64,000 nucleotides of DNA, taken from NCBI GenBank assembly GCA_002786065.1, contig NHNY01000031.1, positions 249,510 to 313,509 on the forward strand, read 5' to 3'. The notes under the pieces were generated by a model that worked only from the letters and a program-made list of their open reading frames with translations, had not been told where the DNA came from and searched no databases. Position 1 is the first letter of the stretch. Each line of letters begins with the position of its first letter. This DNA is from Microcyclospora pomicola (Eukaryota > Ascomycota > Dothideomycetes > Capnodiales). Shown here piece after piece: positions 55,444 to 64,000 of the stretch. Position numbers and translations under genes: made by a program.

Positions 55444-55989
55444 ATGCTGTCGTCGCCCGCAATGTCTTCCACCGCGAGCGACGTCCCGAACGAGGGAGAC
55501 TCAATGCCTCGCCGCGTTTCTCTTGCCGAGTCGCTGCCACCGTTGTCCCTGACGCGCACCGAAAGCCAGGCGTCCAGCACGACTGGCACCGACAACCTCA
55601 GCGAGCAAGCGGATGATGTTCTCGCGGCTCCTAACGCTGCCGTGACCGCAGGTCCTCCCCAGGCGACCCGCGGTCCGACCGCACTGAATCTGGCATTGCA
55701 CGGTGTCGTCGAAGAGCCGATTCATCCTATGAGCATGTGGATGGAGAACACAGAGAACTCTCGCCTCGAGCGACTGTTCGTGGGGCTTCCAAAAGAGCCT
55801 GTTACCGACTCAGCCGCTGACAGATGTACTGCGAGCACGGACAACTCTCGTCTCGAGCGACTTCCTTCGGGACTGCCCTCAGACTCCACGACAACCCCCG
55901 CCATTGAAAGGTGGCTCGCCGAGGACTCCAACCGGGAACTCGACGAGGCGCTTGCGAGCATCGCCAGAGCCTTCCCGACTGCGCAGTAG
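55444..55989 (+). CDS. Small acidic protein with repeated NSRLERL...GLP motif
   Basis: Not recognised. A single exon of 181 aa; Met at 55444 or 55462 (MSSTASD) are both possible starts. The composition is rich in Ser, Thr, Ala, Glu and Pro, with RRVSLAESLPPLSLTRTES near the N-terminus, which contains an RRVS site of the kind protein kinase A phosphorylates. The middle holds two near-copies of NSRLERL followed by GLP (about 107-119 and 134-146), and a third weaker copy, SNRELDEAL, near 162-170. No membrane segment or signal peptide. The repeat argues that it is a real protein rather than a chance frame. Function unknown. Confidence 0.6.
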   Translation: MLSSPAMSSTASDVPNEGDSMPRRVSLAESLPPLSLTRTESQASSTTGTDNLSEQADDVLAAPNAAVTAGPPQATRGPTALNLALHGVVEEPIHPMSMWMENTENSRLERLFVGLPKEPVTDSAADRCTASTDNSRLERLPSGLPSDSTTTPAIERWLAEDSNRELDEALASIARAFPTAQ

Positions 55990-57769
55990 TCTCGTCGCGG
56001 ACGACGTGTAACGATATGAATGGATCTGGAGTAACGGCGTTTCAAGGACATGCGGGCCAGCTGGGTGAAATCATCTAACCACCACAAAACTTTCCTTGAG
56101 GCTACAGGACGCTTTCTCATGTACTACATACCCTAATATATACCTCACCCACCTACCTCGTCACCCACTCGATGACTCCCTCCCCGCAAGGCAAAGACAT
56201 GACATGACGTTGAAGCCCCCTTCCCGACCGTTCGCCTCCCCCACTCGTTCCTACGCCTGCCCGGTCCGTCTCACCCACTCACCCACCACCCACTCCGTCC
56301 GTTGCGGAGTGAAGTCCTGTCTGTATGCACGGTATGTCGTGGTTCCTGCAAGTCAGAGGCGCAGCTGCGATCCTGCGCGACATCAGATCGTGCATAGCCT
56401 GCTCACTCACCGCTCTGTTCATTCGTTCGTGCGTCGGTTCGCACGTGCGTTCGTTGGTTCGCGTGCGTGATCTGGTGATGCTGTGGCGTGTTGGGCCGTA
56501 CTGAGCTGTAAGGCTTAGCTCTGCAATTGCAATTGGGCTTCATTTTTCTTGGGCTCTGACCTACTCTCGATCTCATCTGCTCTATCCTACTTCACACCAC
56601 GCCACCTCATCTCGACAGCTAAGGCAAAATCTCCTAACCCAATTCGCAACCTCCCTCTCACTTCACCTCTTTGTCCTTCGATAATGTGCTGCACTCAACC
56701 TTAAGGTCATCCCCTCCCTTTCCTTGGAGAACTCATCCTCTGCGGGGAAGTCATGATGTTCGTACACACACATACACTATCAAGACTTCAAAGTATGCGA
56801 TACTATGCAGTCGATCGATAGTACATGATCTCACACTAGCCTTGTCTTTCTCTCCCTCTTCTCACACCTGCCTTGTCCCTCTCTCCCTCTCCCTCTCTAA
56901 TAACACAGCTAGAAGTCCTTGGCCGCTGTTCAAAAGAGGCGGGAACAGGAAACAGTCGAACCTGAATATCATGCTTATCCTTGTCCTAGTGCTCTATAGA
57001 TACTCTATACGTCCTGTGTAACTGGTAAGCAGGCAGGACTCGTAAGACTGGACACTCTGTGTTGTTCTCCTTCTTCTTCTTGTACCCTATCACAAGAACG
57101 TCTACGTCTAGATACATACTGATGTATGACCGTGTGAGTGGTAGAGTAGAGTATGGCAGAATTCCTTAGAGTTCGTAGTACAATACGCTCCGCCGCGTCA
57201 ACCTCAAGTCAAGTCAAGTCCGTAGGACTTCCCTCAGCGCCTAATGTCAAGGGTGTTCCTTTCCTTCTTCGCTCATTCTCGTATGTACCATTCGTTCGTT
57301 CATATATTTCCACCCGTTGGATTGTTTGCTTTGATCATTTCATCTCCGACCTCTTGACCGTGGGCGTGACGAGAACAATATTGAAGCAGTCTTTTCAATA
57401 GCAAGGGGTCAGAATAAATGACGACGAAGATGGGACAGAGGCAGAGGCACAGCTGCAATTTGAACGTGACAATCATGATGACATCTTAGGTACCTTAAGG
57501 GTATATACTACTCTGGACAGCCTGGACAGAGACATGTATATACGTTTCGCAAGATCAAGAAAAACCTCAAAATCACCCCAAACTCCCGCATCGCCTGCTT
57601 CGTCTCGCGCAAAAAAAGGCAGCGGGGAAAAAGAATGGCAACGCTGGCAAAAAGACGCAGGGAAACAAAGATGTTGAAGGGAGAGAGGAGATTCGCCCTC
57701 TTCCGAGACTCCAATAGGAGGGTCTCAATTCGTAAAGGAGGGGGCGAAAAACGTATAAATGCATCGTGT
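55990..57769. other. 1.8 kb gene-free region between convergent genes
   Basis: Contains long pyrimidine-rich tracts (for example 56841-56898) and a GGTACC element at 57485-57499, between the 55444 gene and the coiled-coil gene ending at 57770. No coding frame recognised. Confidence 0.45.
56841..56898. repeat. Pyrimidine-rich CT tract
   Basis: An imperfect duplication of CTTGTCxxTCTCTCCCTCT within a C/T run. Low complexity; no assigned function. Confidence 0.6.
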
Positions 57770-59139
57770 CTAGGTTTTGAATTCCAAGATACCAACCTTA
57801 CGCACCCGACTCGTGCTGCGGTCGCGTTTGCGGTAGAAGGCGTATTTCTTCTCGTCCTTGTGGCCCTCGAGGAGCAGCTTGCCGCTGCGCAAGCGCTTGG
57901 TGTGCTCGAAGAGGACCTCGGTCTCGTATCTGTCCATGTCGCGGTGGATGAGGAGGAAGGATGAGTCGGACTGCGGAGGAAGATCGGTGGTGAGTAGGTG
58001 GGATGGGGACGAGGGGGATAGGTGGAGGGATGAATCAAACTTACTGGGTCGACGTCGTAGGGAATGCGGTAGTATTTCAGTGTGTCGATTTCGAGATATT
58101 TCCGGTTAATCTTGATGATCTTGTCGGTGAGCTGTCGGGAGTTGAAGGTCTGCAGGGTGGTCGTGGTGGTGGTCGTCTTCGTGCGGGTCTCCTCATTTTT
58201 ATCATTCACGATCCTGTCGATATCACGCTGAGGATACCCGGCATTCGCCAAATGTCGACGCATCTCCGTCTCTAGCTCCTCCTTGTGCTTCTTCTTCTCC
58301 GCCTCTTCTTTCTCCTTCTTCTCCCGCTCCTCCCGCTTGAACTCGGCGTACTCGCGCTCTTTCTTCTCCTTGGCGGCTTGCTCGTCACGCTTGATCTGCT
58401 CCTTGATCCGCTCCCGCTCGTCTCTGGCTTCTCGCTCGTCCCGCTCGATCTTCTCCTTGATCCGGATGGTTTCTGCCTTTTGTCGCTCGGCTTCTGCCCG
58501 CTTCTTGTCCTCGTACTCCCGGATGAGTCGCGCTTCGTCCTCCTTGGCCTCGGCAGCGTCCGCCCGTCGCTTCGCATCCGCTTTGATCTGCTTGAGCTCG
58601 TTGTCCTTCTCCCAGATCTGCCGCCGGGTCGCCTCTTCCACTTCGCGCTCCTTCTGCTCGCGTTGCCAGCGCATGAATTCCGACGACTCGGTCAAGTCGG
58701 ATCGGCCGCGTGATCGAGATCTCCCGATGCGATCGCGGATGGCTAGCTCGGCGATGTCTTCAGCCAGCTCGTCGTTCCATCGCCCACGCGAGGACGACCG
58801 ACCACGATTGTCAGGCGCCTGCATTACCGGATACGGCATATACTGAGGGACGACCACAGGAATTTGTTGCGGAGGCGGAGGCGGTTGCTGCCATGTCGGC
58901 ATAGGCGCAACCGGAGGTGGGTAAGGAGACGTGGTGCGCGAATGTGAGTCCTGGATCTGGTCGTTGTAGATGTTGATCTGTGGGATAGGACGTGCGCCAT
59001 GGGACCGTGAGCGATACAATCCAGACGCGTTACCTGCGTCCAAAAACTGCGAGCTGCGGCGCGTCTCGTAAACTGGTCTTCGTGAGGAAGAGCGGTGTTG
59101 ATAGAAATCCTCCTCATCGTCGTATTCTTGGTAAGCCAT
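57770..59139 (-). CDS. Coiled-coil protein with C-terminal domain of unknown function
   Basis: Two exons, 58045-59139 and 57770-57970, flank a 74-nt intron (GTAAGT...CGCAG) and give 431 aa. Start chosen at MAYQEYDDEEDFYQH, because the extra 31 codons upstream in the frame look like leader. Residues 1-140 are disordered and Arg/Pro/Gln-rich with RSRSxGR motifs. About 160-315 is a continuous Lys/Glu/Arg/Ala helix, probably a coiled coil or single alpha-helix. After a Thr run, a compact C-terminal module spans the splice site: TLKYYRIPYDVDPSDSSFLL joined to IHRDMDRYETEVLFEHTKRL. I believe this corresponds to a Pfam domain of unknown function found in fungal proteins (possibly DUF8035), but I could not check. 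Skipping the splice gives a frayed Pro/Ser tail instead of this domain. Confidence 0.78.
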
Positions 59140-60810
59140 GGTGGAGGTGGAGGAGGGGTTTTGGTGGTCTTTCGTCAAGATCGTAGCTGAGAGCGCAGCT
59201 TGAATCTCAAGCGGAACAGCTGCAAGCGCCACACGTCGGAGTCACCTTCTACACAAACAGCACACACTCGCACCAACCCGAGATCTGCTGACTCGGCTCG
59301 GCGTCGGACGAGCTGTCGAGTACTTTTGTAGAGGATGGTGGGGCAGCAGGCAGTGGTGTTTCGCGCACGATCGCACAAGAAAGTAAGCCAAGACTGCAAG
59401 CAATGCGCTCAGCAGGTCAGAGACAGTGCGACAAGGACAGCGAGGGAAGAAGCGAGGAAAGTAGAGGAAAGAAACGAAAAGGGCGGTGCTGCAATGACTA
59501 AGAATATATAGCGAAATGGACGTGAAGGAGGCGAAGCTGCAGCAACGGAGATTGGGGTATCAGCTGAGCCGACGGGCGTCTGAGAGTCGGAGGAGCTGGT
59601 TCAAGGTCTGCGGAGTGACGGGCAGGAGAGTGAAGTAAAGTAGAGTAGATACCTCAATCCTCAGCTTGTCTTTCAGCTCGGCGGGGTCACGTCTTGTTAT
59701 GTATGACCTATCCGCTGTGCAGGAATATGCAATGACCACGGTCGGAACCGGGTCGAGACGTTTTCCCTCAAGCCTGGATGGATTGGGGGCCAGAAAGTGG
59801 ATAACCTCCAAAGCGTCTTGTTTTCAGCTCACCGGTCGGCGGGTCCTAGACGTAGATGAGCATGATGGTGAAACACGCCGGTGGCGACGCTGCACCATGA
59901 CAAGATGGCAGCAGACGAATCTACCGCCTGAGATGACCATGTGCGGTCACGATCGTGCGTGCGAGAAGAAAGATGGACAGTAAGAAATGATGAAGTGTCT
60001 CGGAATTGGATGGTGGGCGGCACGTCCAAGAGGTGAAGTTGAGACATGCGCACGCGCTGTTTCTCGTGCGCCTAGAGTAGTACTCAAACACACCACTGCA
60101 GCTGCGGCGCCCCCACTCGTTCACATGGACGCTCGTGGACGAGTCCCTGCCCGGCCCGGCTACATTTCTAGCCGCCTCTTTTTCGGTCGTTGCGAGATTT
60201 GCATCTATTCTTATGGAAGATAAAGTTCTCTCTCCATCAATTGCGTGGAAATCTATACCTACATTGATCTACGTGTAGCCGCCCATGTCTCTGCTTGTAT
60301 ATTGCACGCGCCCAGCGATGCCGTCACTGCTGCTAATTATGGATACTCATGTGGATCTCTGTCAGGAGGGGACCCGAATTGGATGCAGAGTCGGATGTGA
60401 AGCAGGATAAGAGTCGAGTCGAGATTAGAGTAGATAGATAGATACATAGATAAAAAACAGCAGATAGCCCATTGCATAAGGCAGAGAGAGGTAGATATAT
60501 AAGAGAGGACCAAGATCGATTGGTATATAGCATTCCAGATTATGCCCATCGCTTTGCTCAGGCGGCGTAAAACAAAGAGATAAAACAAAACGGGGGAAGA
60601 GCCGTCATTCTCCCCGGGTATCTTGTGAGGAGCAGCGCACGCGCACCAACCATGCGAAAAGGGGGAATTGCGCAAAGGCAGCAGCCGTAAGTGAGAACTC
60701 GCGCGAACGAGTGGTAGCGGAGAAACGATCAGGAACATTCTTGGTGGTAAGGGGTTCATACAAAGGAAAAGAAAAGAGGCAACAGTTGAATCGCATCCCG
60801 ATCACGATCG
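59140..60810. other. 1.7 kb gene-free region upstream of the coiled-coil gene
   Basis: Contains the promoter of the gene starting at 59139, and the 3' flank of the right-edge gene. A GATA microsatellite lies at 60431-60452. No coding frame. Confidence 0.45.
60431..60452. repeat. (TAGA)n microsatellite
   Basis: TAGATAGATAGATACATAGATA, an imperfect tetranucleotide repeat in intergenic DNA. Confidence 0.8.
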
Positions 60811-63800
60811 TCAGGTGGGGACGGGTTCTTCCTGTTGCTGTTGCTGTGACGGTTCAGGGTGTGAATCCTCACCGAGCATCGTCGAAGGAGGCGACGGGTC
60901 ATCGTCAAGTTCCGTCTCCAGACTGCGGAAAGCCGGTGCCTCGGAGTCAGGGATGTTCAAGTCCTCATCTTCTTCTGCCTCTGCTTCGGGTACCACTTGT
61001 GCGTTGACAGCAGATTTGGCAGGAAGAGACTCATCGTCATCAATTGCATCTTCCGAAAACGCCGGGACTACTTGACTGTCGTCGGCGTCTTCGTCATAGC
61101 TCTGCTCGCGGAACAGCGGAGTGGTCGGGGTCTCCGATGCGGTGGAAGTCTGCCGCTGATGCTGTGTGGATATCGCGGTGGGAGAGACGGTGGTCAACGC
61201 GGACCGAGAAGTACTGCGGGACTGCAGACGAGGTGGTGGTAAAGCAGCCGTGCTTTCAGGACTTGGAGTGCCACGGAGATTGCTGGCAGGCGGCGTCATG
61301 ATTCCAGCCAGATACCCTGTCGGATGACCGGACGACGACCGACCTTTCGAAGGTGTGTACGATCTAGTTGGTCCCGCCGGTCGAGAAGCATTCCTCAAGG
61401 ACGAGCTCTCCATGCTGCTCCGCCACGTGTTGAAGAACTGCTTTGCCTTCGGCGCGGCGAAGCTAGAGATGCTAGCGAGAGCCTGGCCGCTCAATGACTG
61501 GGCGTTGTTGGACGAGCGCTCCTTCTCCTGTCGCTCCATCTCGAGGTTCGCCTGGATCCGGATGGCGGTACCACGAACCATATCGCGGTTGAAGTTGGGC
61601 TGGGACAGGGTGTTGACCAGATCGCCCAACTCCTCGCTGCGCACGGTGAGCAGCTCCCGAAGCCATGAGATCTCAGTGTCCCGCTCTTTGAGCTTCGCAG
61701 GACCTTCTTTCTCGACCTGAGCTTGCAAGCGATCGATGCGAGATTCGCGCTCTTGAAGCTGCTCTTGCAGCACCAAGATAGATTCACGAAGCGCCTGTGG
61801 CGACACTTTCTCCGGCAGGCTAGTCGCAGAAGAAGTCACCACAGCAGTAGTGCCTTTGGCGTGCGCGTTCTGGACAGCAGCTTGCGCAGCAGACTTGGCA
61901 ACCTCTAGCCTCTCCTCAAGATGCGTGGAGCGTTCCTGGTAGTGTTGCAATTTAGCATCCGACAAGGCCAAACGCTCGGTCATGAAAGCCTGCGAGCGCT
62001 GCTTGTCTTCCAGAGCATGCTGCATCGCCCGCGAATGCTGTGCAGTCAGCTCCTGGAGAACGTTCTCATGCTTGTGGCGTGCTTCATCGAAGGCCATACT
62101 GTTGGCTTGGATGACCTTGCGCAACGCTTCTCGACGAGCCACCTCCTCATCCTCGAGCGAGCGCTCGTGTCGTGCTTTGGCTGTCTCAGATTCCAGCTTT
62201 ACATGCTCCAACTCAGAGCGTGTTCGGGCCAGCTCCATTTCCAACTCAGCTCGGACGATGTTAACTTGGTGAGTGGCAGCCTCGAGATCGGCCTCCAGGG
62301 CCATGCGTGTACGATGAATCTCAGCACGTCCAGAATCCCGAGCATCATGGAAATCGCGTTCGAAGCGCGAAGCGTGTGATTGATGCTCAAGCACCTCTGC
62401 CTGTAGCTTCCGAACCATATCCTCCAGAGTGAACTTAGACGACCGCATGGCTTCGTAGGTATGTTTGGCCTCGGTGAACTCCAGCGCGGTCGTACGCAGC
62501 GAGCGCACTTCTAGCTCAAGCTCGTCGTTGCGCTTGATACAGATATCTTTCTGCGCCTGGAGACTTTCCAAATTCGCACGGTACGACTCTTCTTGTGACT
62601 TCCAGGATGCCTTTTCGCTTGCCAATTGGCCAGCGGCGGTGGCCATGTCGGTGTGCAGTTTCTCGAGACGGCGTCGCATCGTGTTACTCGACTCCTGTCC
62701 TTCCTCGAGCTGACGTTCCAGCTCGATGATGGTGCTCTCGAGACCTTCTTGTTCATGCTTAGCGTCATCGACGCCTTGACGCCAATTCGCGCTCGACTTC
62801 CGGTACTCTTCCAACGTAGCCTGCATCGCCTCGTGTTCGGACTCGAGACTCTCGTTCTTGGCTTCAGCTTGGTCGCGCGCGGTCTCAGCTTGATCGCGTG
62901 CAGCTTCAGCATCGTCTCGAGCCTCCTTCGCCCTCTCTAAGCGGTCAAGCAGCTCAGCGCGCTCGACTTCCATAAGATTGACCCGTGTCTCGTCATCACG
63001 GTTGGAAGAACGCAACAGATTTAGCTCTTCTTCAGCCAAGCGGAGAAGTCGGCGTCCTTCAACTTCGCGCTCTTCGACAGCACGCCTGTGGTTCGCCTCC
63101 TCGAGTGCACCCGCGAGCGTCTCGTTCAATCGCGCTTCCAACTCAGAAAGCTCGCGCTTGTGACTCTGGAGATCCTCATCCACGCTCTTCGGGGCGTGCA
63201 CCAGCGCTTGGCTTTGTTTAGTGAGCACTCCCTCGACCACAGCGCGAATGTCGTCGAGCTCTAGACGTTCCGAGGCCGCTCTTGCGAACGAGACCTTCAT
63301 ATCCGCAAGCGCCGAGTGGAGGTCAGCGATATCGTAGGCAGATTGTGCTCGCTTAGGGCTCTGCTCTCGTAAAGCCTCCATGACCGCAACCTTGATCTGA
63401 TCCACCCGCTTGTCACGTCCACGAGATATCGGACGTTGACGCTGCCCACCAGGCAAATCATCTTCGTCATCAGCATCGCTATCTACCGCAGAAGAGCTAC
63501 GTTTGGGGTATTCGATAATCTTGGCGTTTCGATTTACGGAGTTCTGGATGTTGCGGATGCTGTCTTCGAGCGGTTGCAGCCGGCGCTCCACGACTCGGCC
63601 TAGCAGCTCGTCGATGTGGCTATCGAAGAAGCGACTGCGCTCGTGCAATTTCTCCTCGTCGGGGGCGGACAACACGCCAGACCAGTCGCTTGTAGGAACC
63701 TCCTCGGCCTTATTAAGACGGTGGACCTGTGGCCAGCCGTTGATGGTGAGTTCGCCGCTGTCAGTACGGTCGTGAACGGTGTACGAGGAATCCTGCTGAT

Positions 63801-64000
63801 TGCTGTCCTGCGCCAACCGACGTCGTTTCGGACTGGGGCTGGGCGCATCGCTACGAGACCATTCCGGGAGGTAGGTGACGCCTTCCATCGGTCGATCATC
63901 GTCACTTGGCAGCGGTGATAGCGCAGCGTCTTCAGCTGGTACTTCGGCCTCCGCCTCGTTGAGCTGGCGCATAACGGCATCAATCTCGTCGAAAGATGGC
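60811..64000 (-). CDS. Long coiled-coil protein, 5' end beyond the window
   Basis: No catalytic domain recognised. The frame is open to the right edge; upstream of the first Met at 63972 it still reads PSFDEIDAVMRQLNEAE, so the true start is outside and at least 1062 aa are present. Residues 1-180 are acidic and disordered with a Ser-Pro-rich basic motif (SPSPKRRRL), a likely nuclear signal. From about 230 to 830 comes an almost uninterrupted coiled coil rich in Glu, Ala, Arg and Gln, which automatic annotation tends to label myosin- or SMC-like; there is no motor or ATPase head. The C-terminal 240 residues are Ser/Thr/Pro-rich, with GRSSSGHPTGYLAGIMTPP and a final acidic and Gln-rich tail. 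A structural or scaffold role is the most that can be inferred. Confidence 0.8.
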   Translation of the reverse strand, partial: PSFDEIDAVMRQLNEAEAEVPAEDAALSPLPSDDDRPMEGVTYLPEWSRSDAPSPSPKRRRLAQDSNQQDSSYTVHDRTDSGELTINGWPQVHRLNKAEEVPTSDWSGVLSAPDEEKLHERSRFFDSHIDELLGRVVERRLQPLEDSIRNIQNSVNRNAKIIEYPKRSSSAVDSDADDEDDLPGGQRQRPISRGRDKRVDQIKVAVMEALREQSPKRAQSAYDIADLHSALADMKVSFARAASERLELDDIRAVVEGVLTKQSQALVHAPKSVDEDLQSHKRELSELEARLNETLAGALEEANHRRAVEEREVEGRRLLRLAEEELNLLRSSNRDDETRVNLMEVERAELLDRLERAKEARDDAEAARDQAETARDQAEAKNESLESEHEAMQATLEEYRKSSANWRQGVDDAKHEQEGLESTIIELERQLEEGQESSNTMRRRLEKLHTDMATAAGQLASEKASWKSQEESYRANLESLQAQKDICIKRNDELELEVRSLRTTALEFTEAKHTYEAMRSSKFTLEDMVRKLQAEVLEHQSHASRFERDFHDARDSGRAEIHRTRMALEADLEAATHQVNIVRAELEMELARTRSELEHVKLESETAKARHERSLEDEEVARREALRKVIQANSMAFDEARHKHENVLQELTAQHSRAMQHALEDKQRSQAFMTERLALSDAKLQHYQERSTHLEERLEVAKSAAQAAVQNAHAKGTTAVVTSSATSLPEKVSPQALRESILVLQEQLQERESRIDRLQAQVEKEGPAKLKERDTEISWLRELLTVRSEELGDLVNTLSQPNFNRDMVRGTAIRIQANLEMERQEKERSSNNAQSLSGQALASISSFAAPKAKQFFNTWRSSMESSSLRNASRPAGPTRSYTPSKGRSSSGHPTGYLAGIMTPPASNLRGTPSPESTAALPPPRLQSRSTSRSALTTVSPTAISTQHQRQTSTASETPTTPLFREQSYDEDADDSQVVPAFSEDAIDDDESLPAKSAVNAQVVPEAEAEEDEDLNIPDSEAPAFRSLETELDDDPSPPSTMLGEDSHPEPSQQQQQEEPVPT

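Overview
This is a nuclear segment of a filamentous ascomycete (Pezizomycotina). The gene family set (HIR1, RXT2, PRP5, PRP40, RLI1, NPR3, SGT2, PPN1), the short introns (mostly 50-96 nt, with GT(A/G)NGT-type donors and CTRAY-like branch sites), and the high-GC, low-complexity coding style all fit. A Dothideomycete such as the Mycosphaerellaceae is my best guess, but the sequence alone does not prove it. No rRNA, tRNA, CRISPR, intact transposon or viral insertion was recognised. It looks like an ordinary euchromatic, gene-rich arm with about 21 protein genes.

Layout. 0.5-7.4 kb: a Zn2Cys6 transcription factor, an acyl-CoA dehydrogenase that ends in a peroxisomal signal once spliced, and an uncharacterised CxxC...CxxxC protein. 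7.9-16.1 kb, all minus strand: vacuolar endopolyphosphatase PPN1, the TPR cochaperone SGT2 and a homeobox regulator. A 3.1 kb gene-free stretch follows. 19.3-27.4 kb: a cytosolic phospholipase A2-like enzyme, a HAD phosphatase, the histone chaperone HIR1, and a divergently transcribed U1-type zinc-finger (WBP4-like) protein. 28.4-34.5 kb: the splicing helicase PRP5 and the Rpd3L subunit RXT2. 35.0-41.5 kb: one very large repetitive Trp/Lys/Pro-Glu protein with no recognised family. 43.2-52.4 kb: a GNAT acetyltransferase, the U1 snRNP factor PRP40, the ribosome recycling ATPase RLI1 and the SEACIT/GATOR1 subunit NPR3. 52.8-64 kb: a C2H2 protein, a small protein with an internal repeat, a coiled-coil protein with a C-terminal domain of unknown function, and a long coiled-coil gene that runs off the right edge.

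Many genes needed splicing to be read correctly. I joined exons by eye for the Zn2Cys6 factor, the acyl-CoA dehydrogenase, the CxxC protein, PPN1, the homeobox gene, the phospholipase, PRP5 (two in-frame, stop-free introns), the giant protein, the GNAT, PRP40, RLI1 (six exons) and the coiled-coil protein. Functionally the window is mostly housekeeping: early spliceosome assembly (three genes), chromatin (HIR1, RXT2), translation termination and recycling (RLI1), nutrient signalling (NPR3) and phosphate storage (PPN1). The least explained elements are the giant Trp/Lys-repeat protein, the CxxC protein, the small repeat protein at 55.4 kb, and a recurrent GGTACC-centred intergenic motif.
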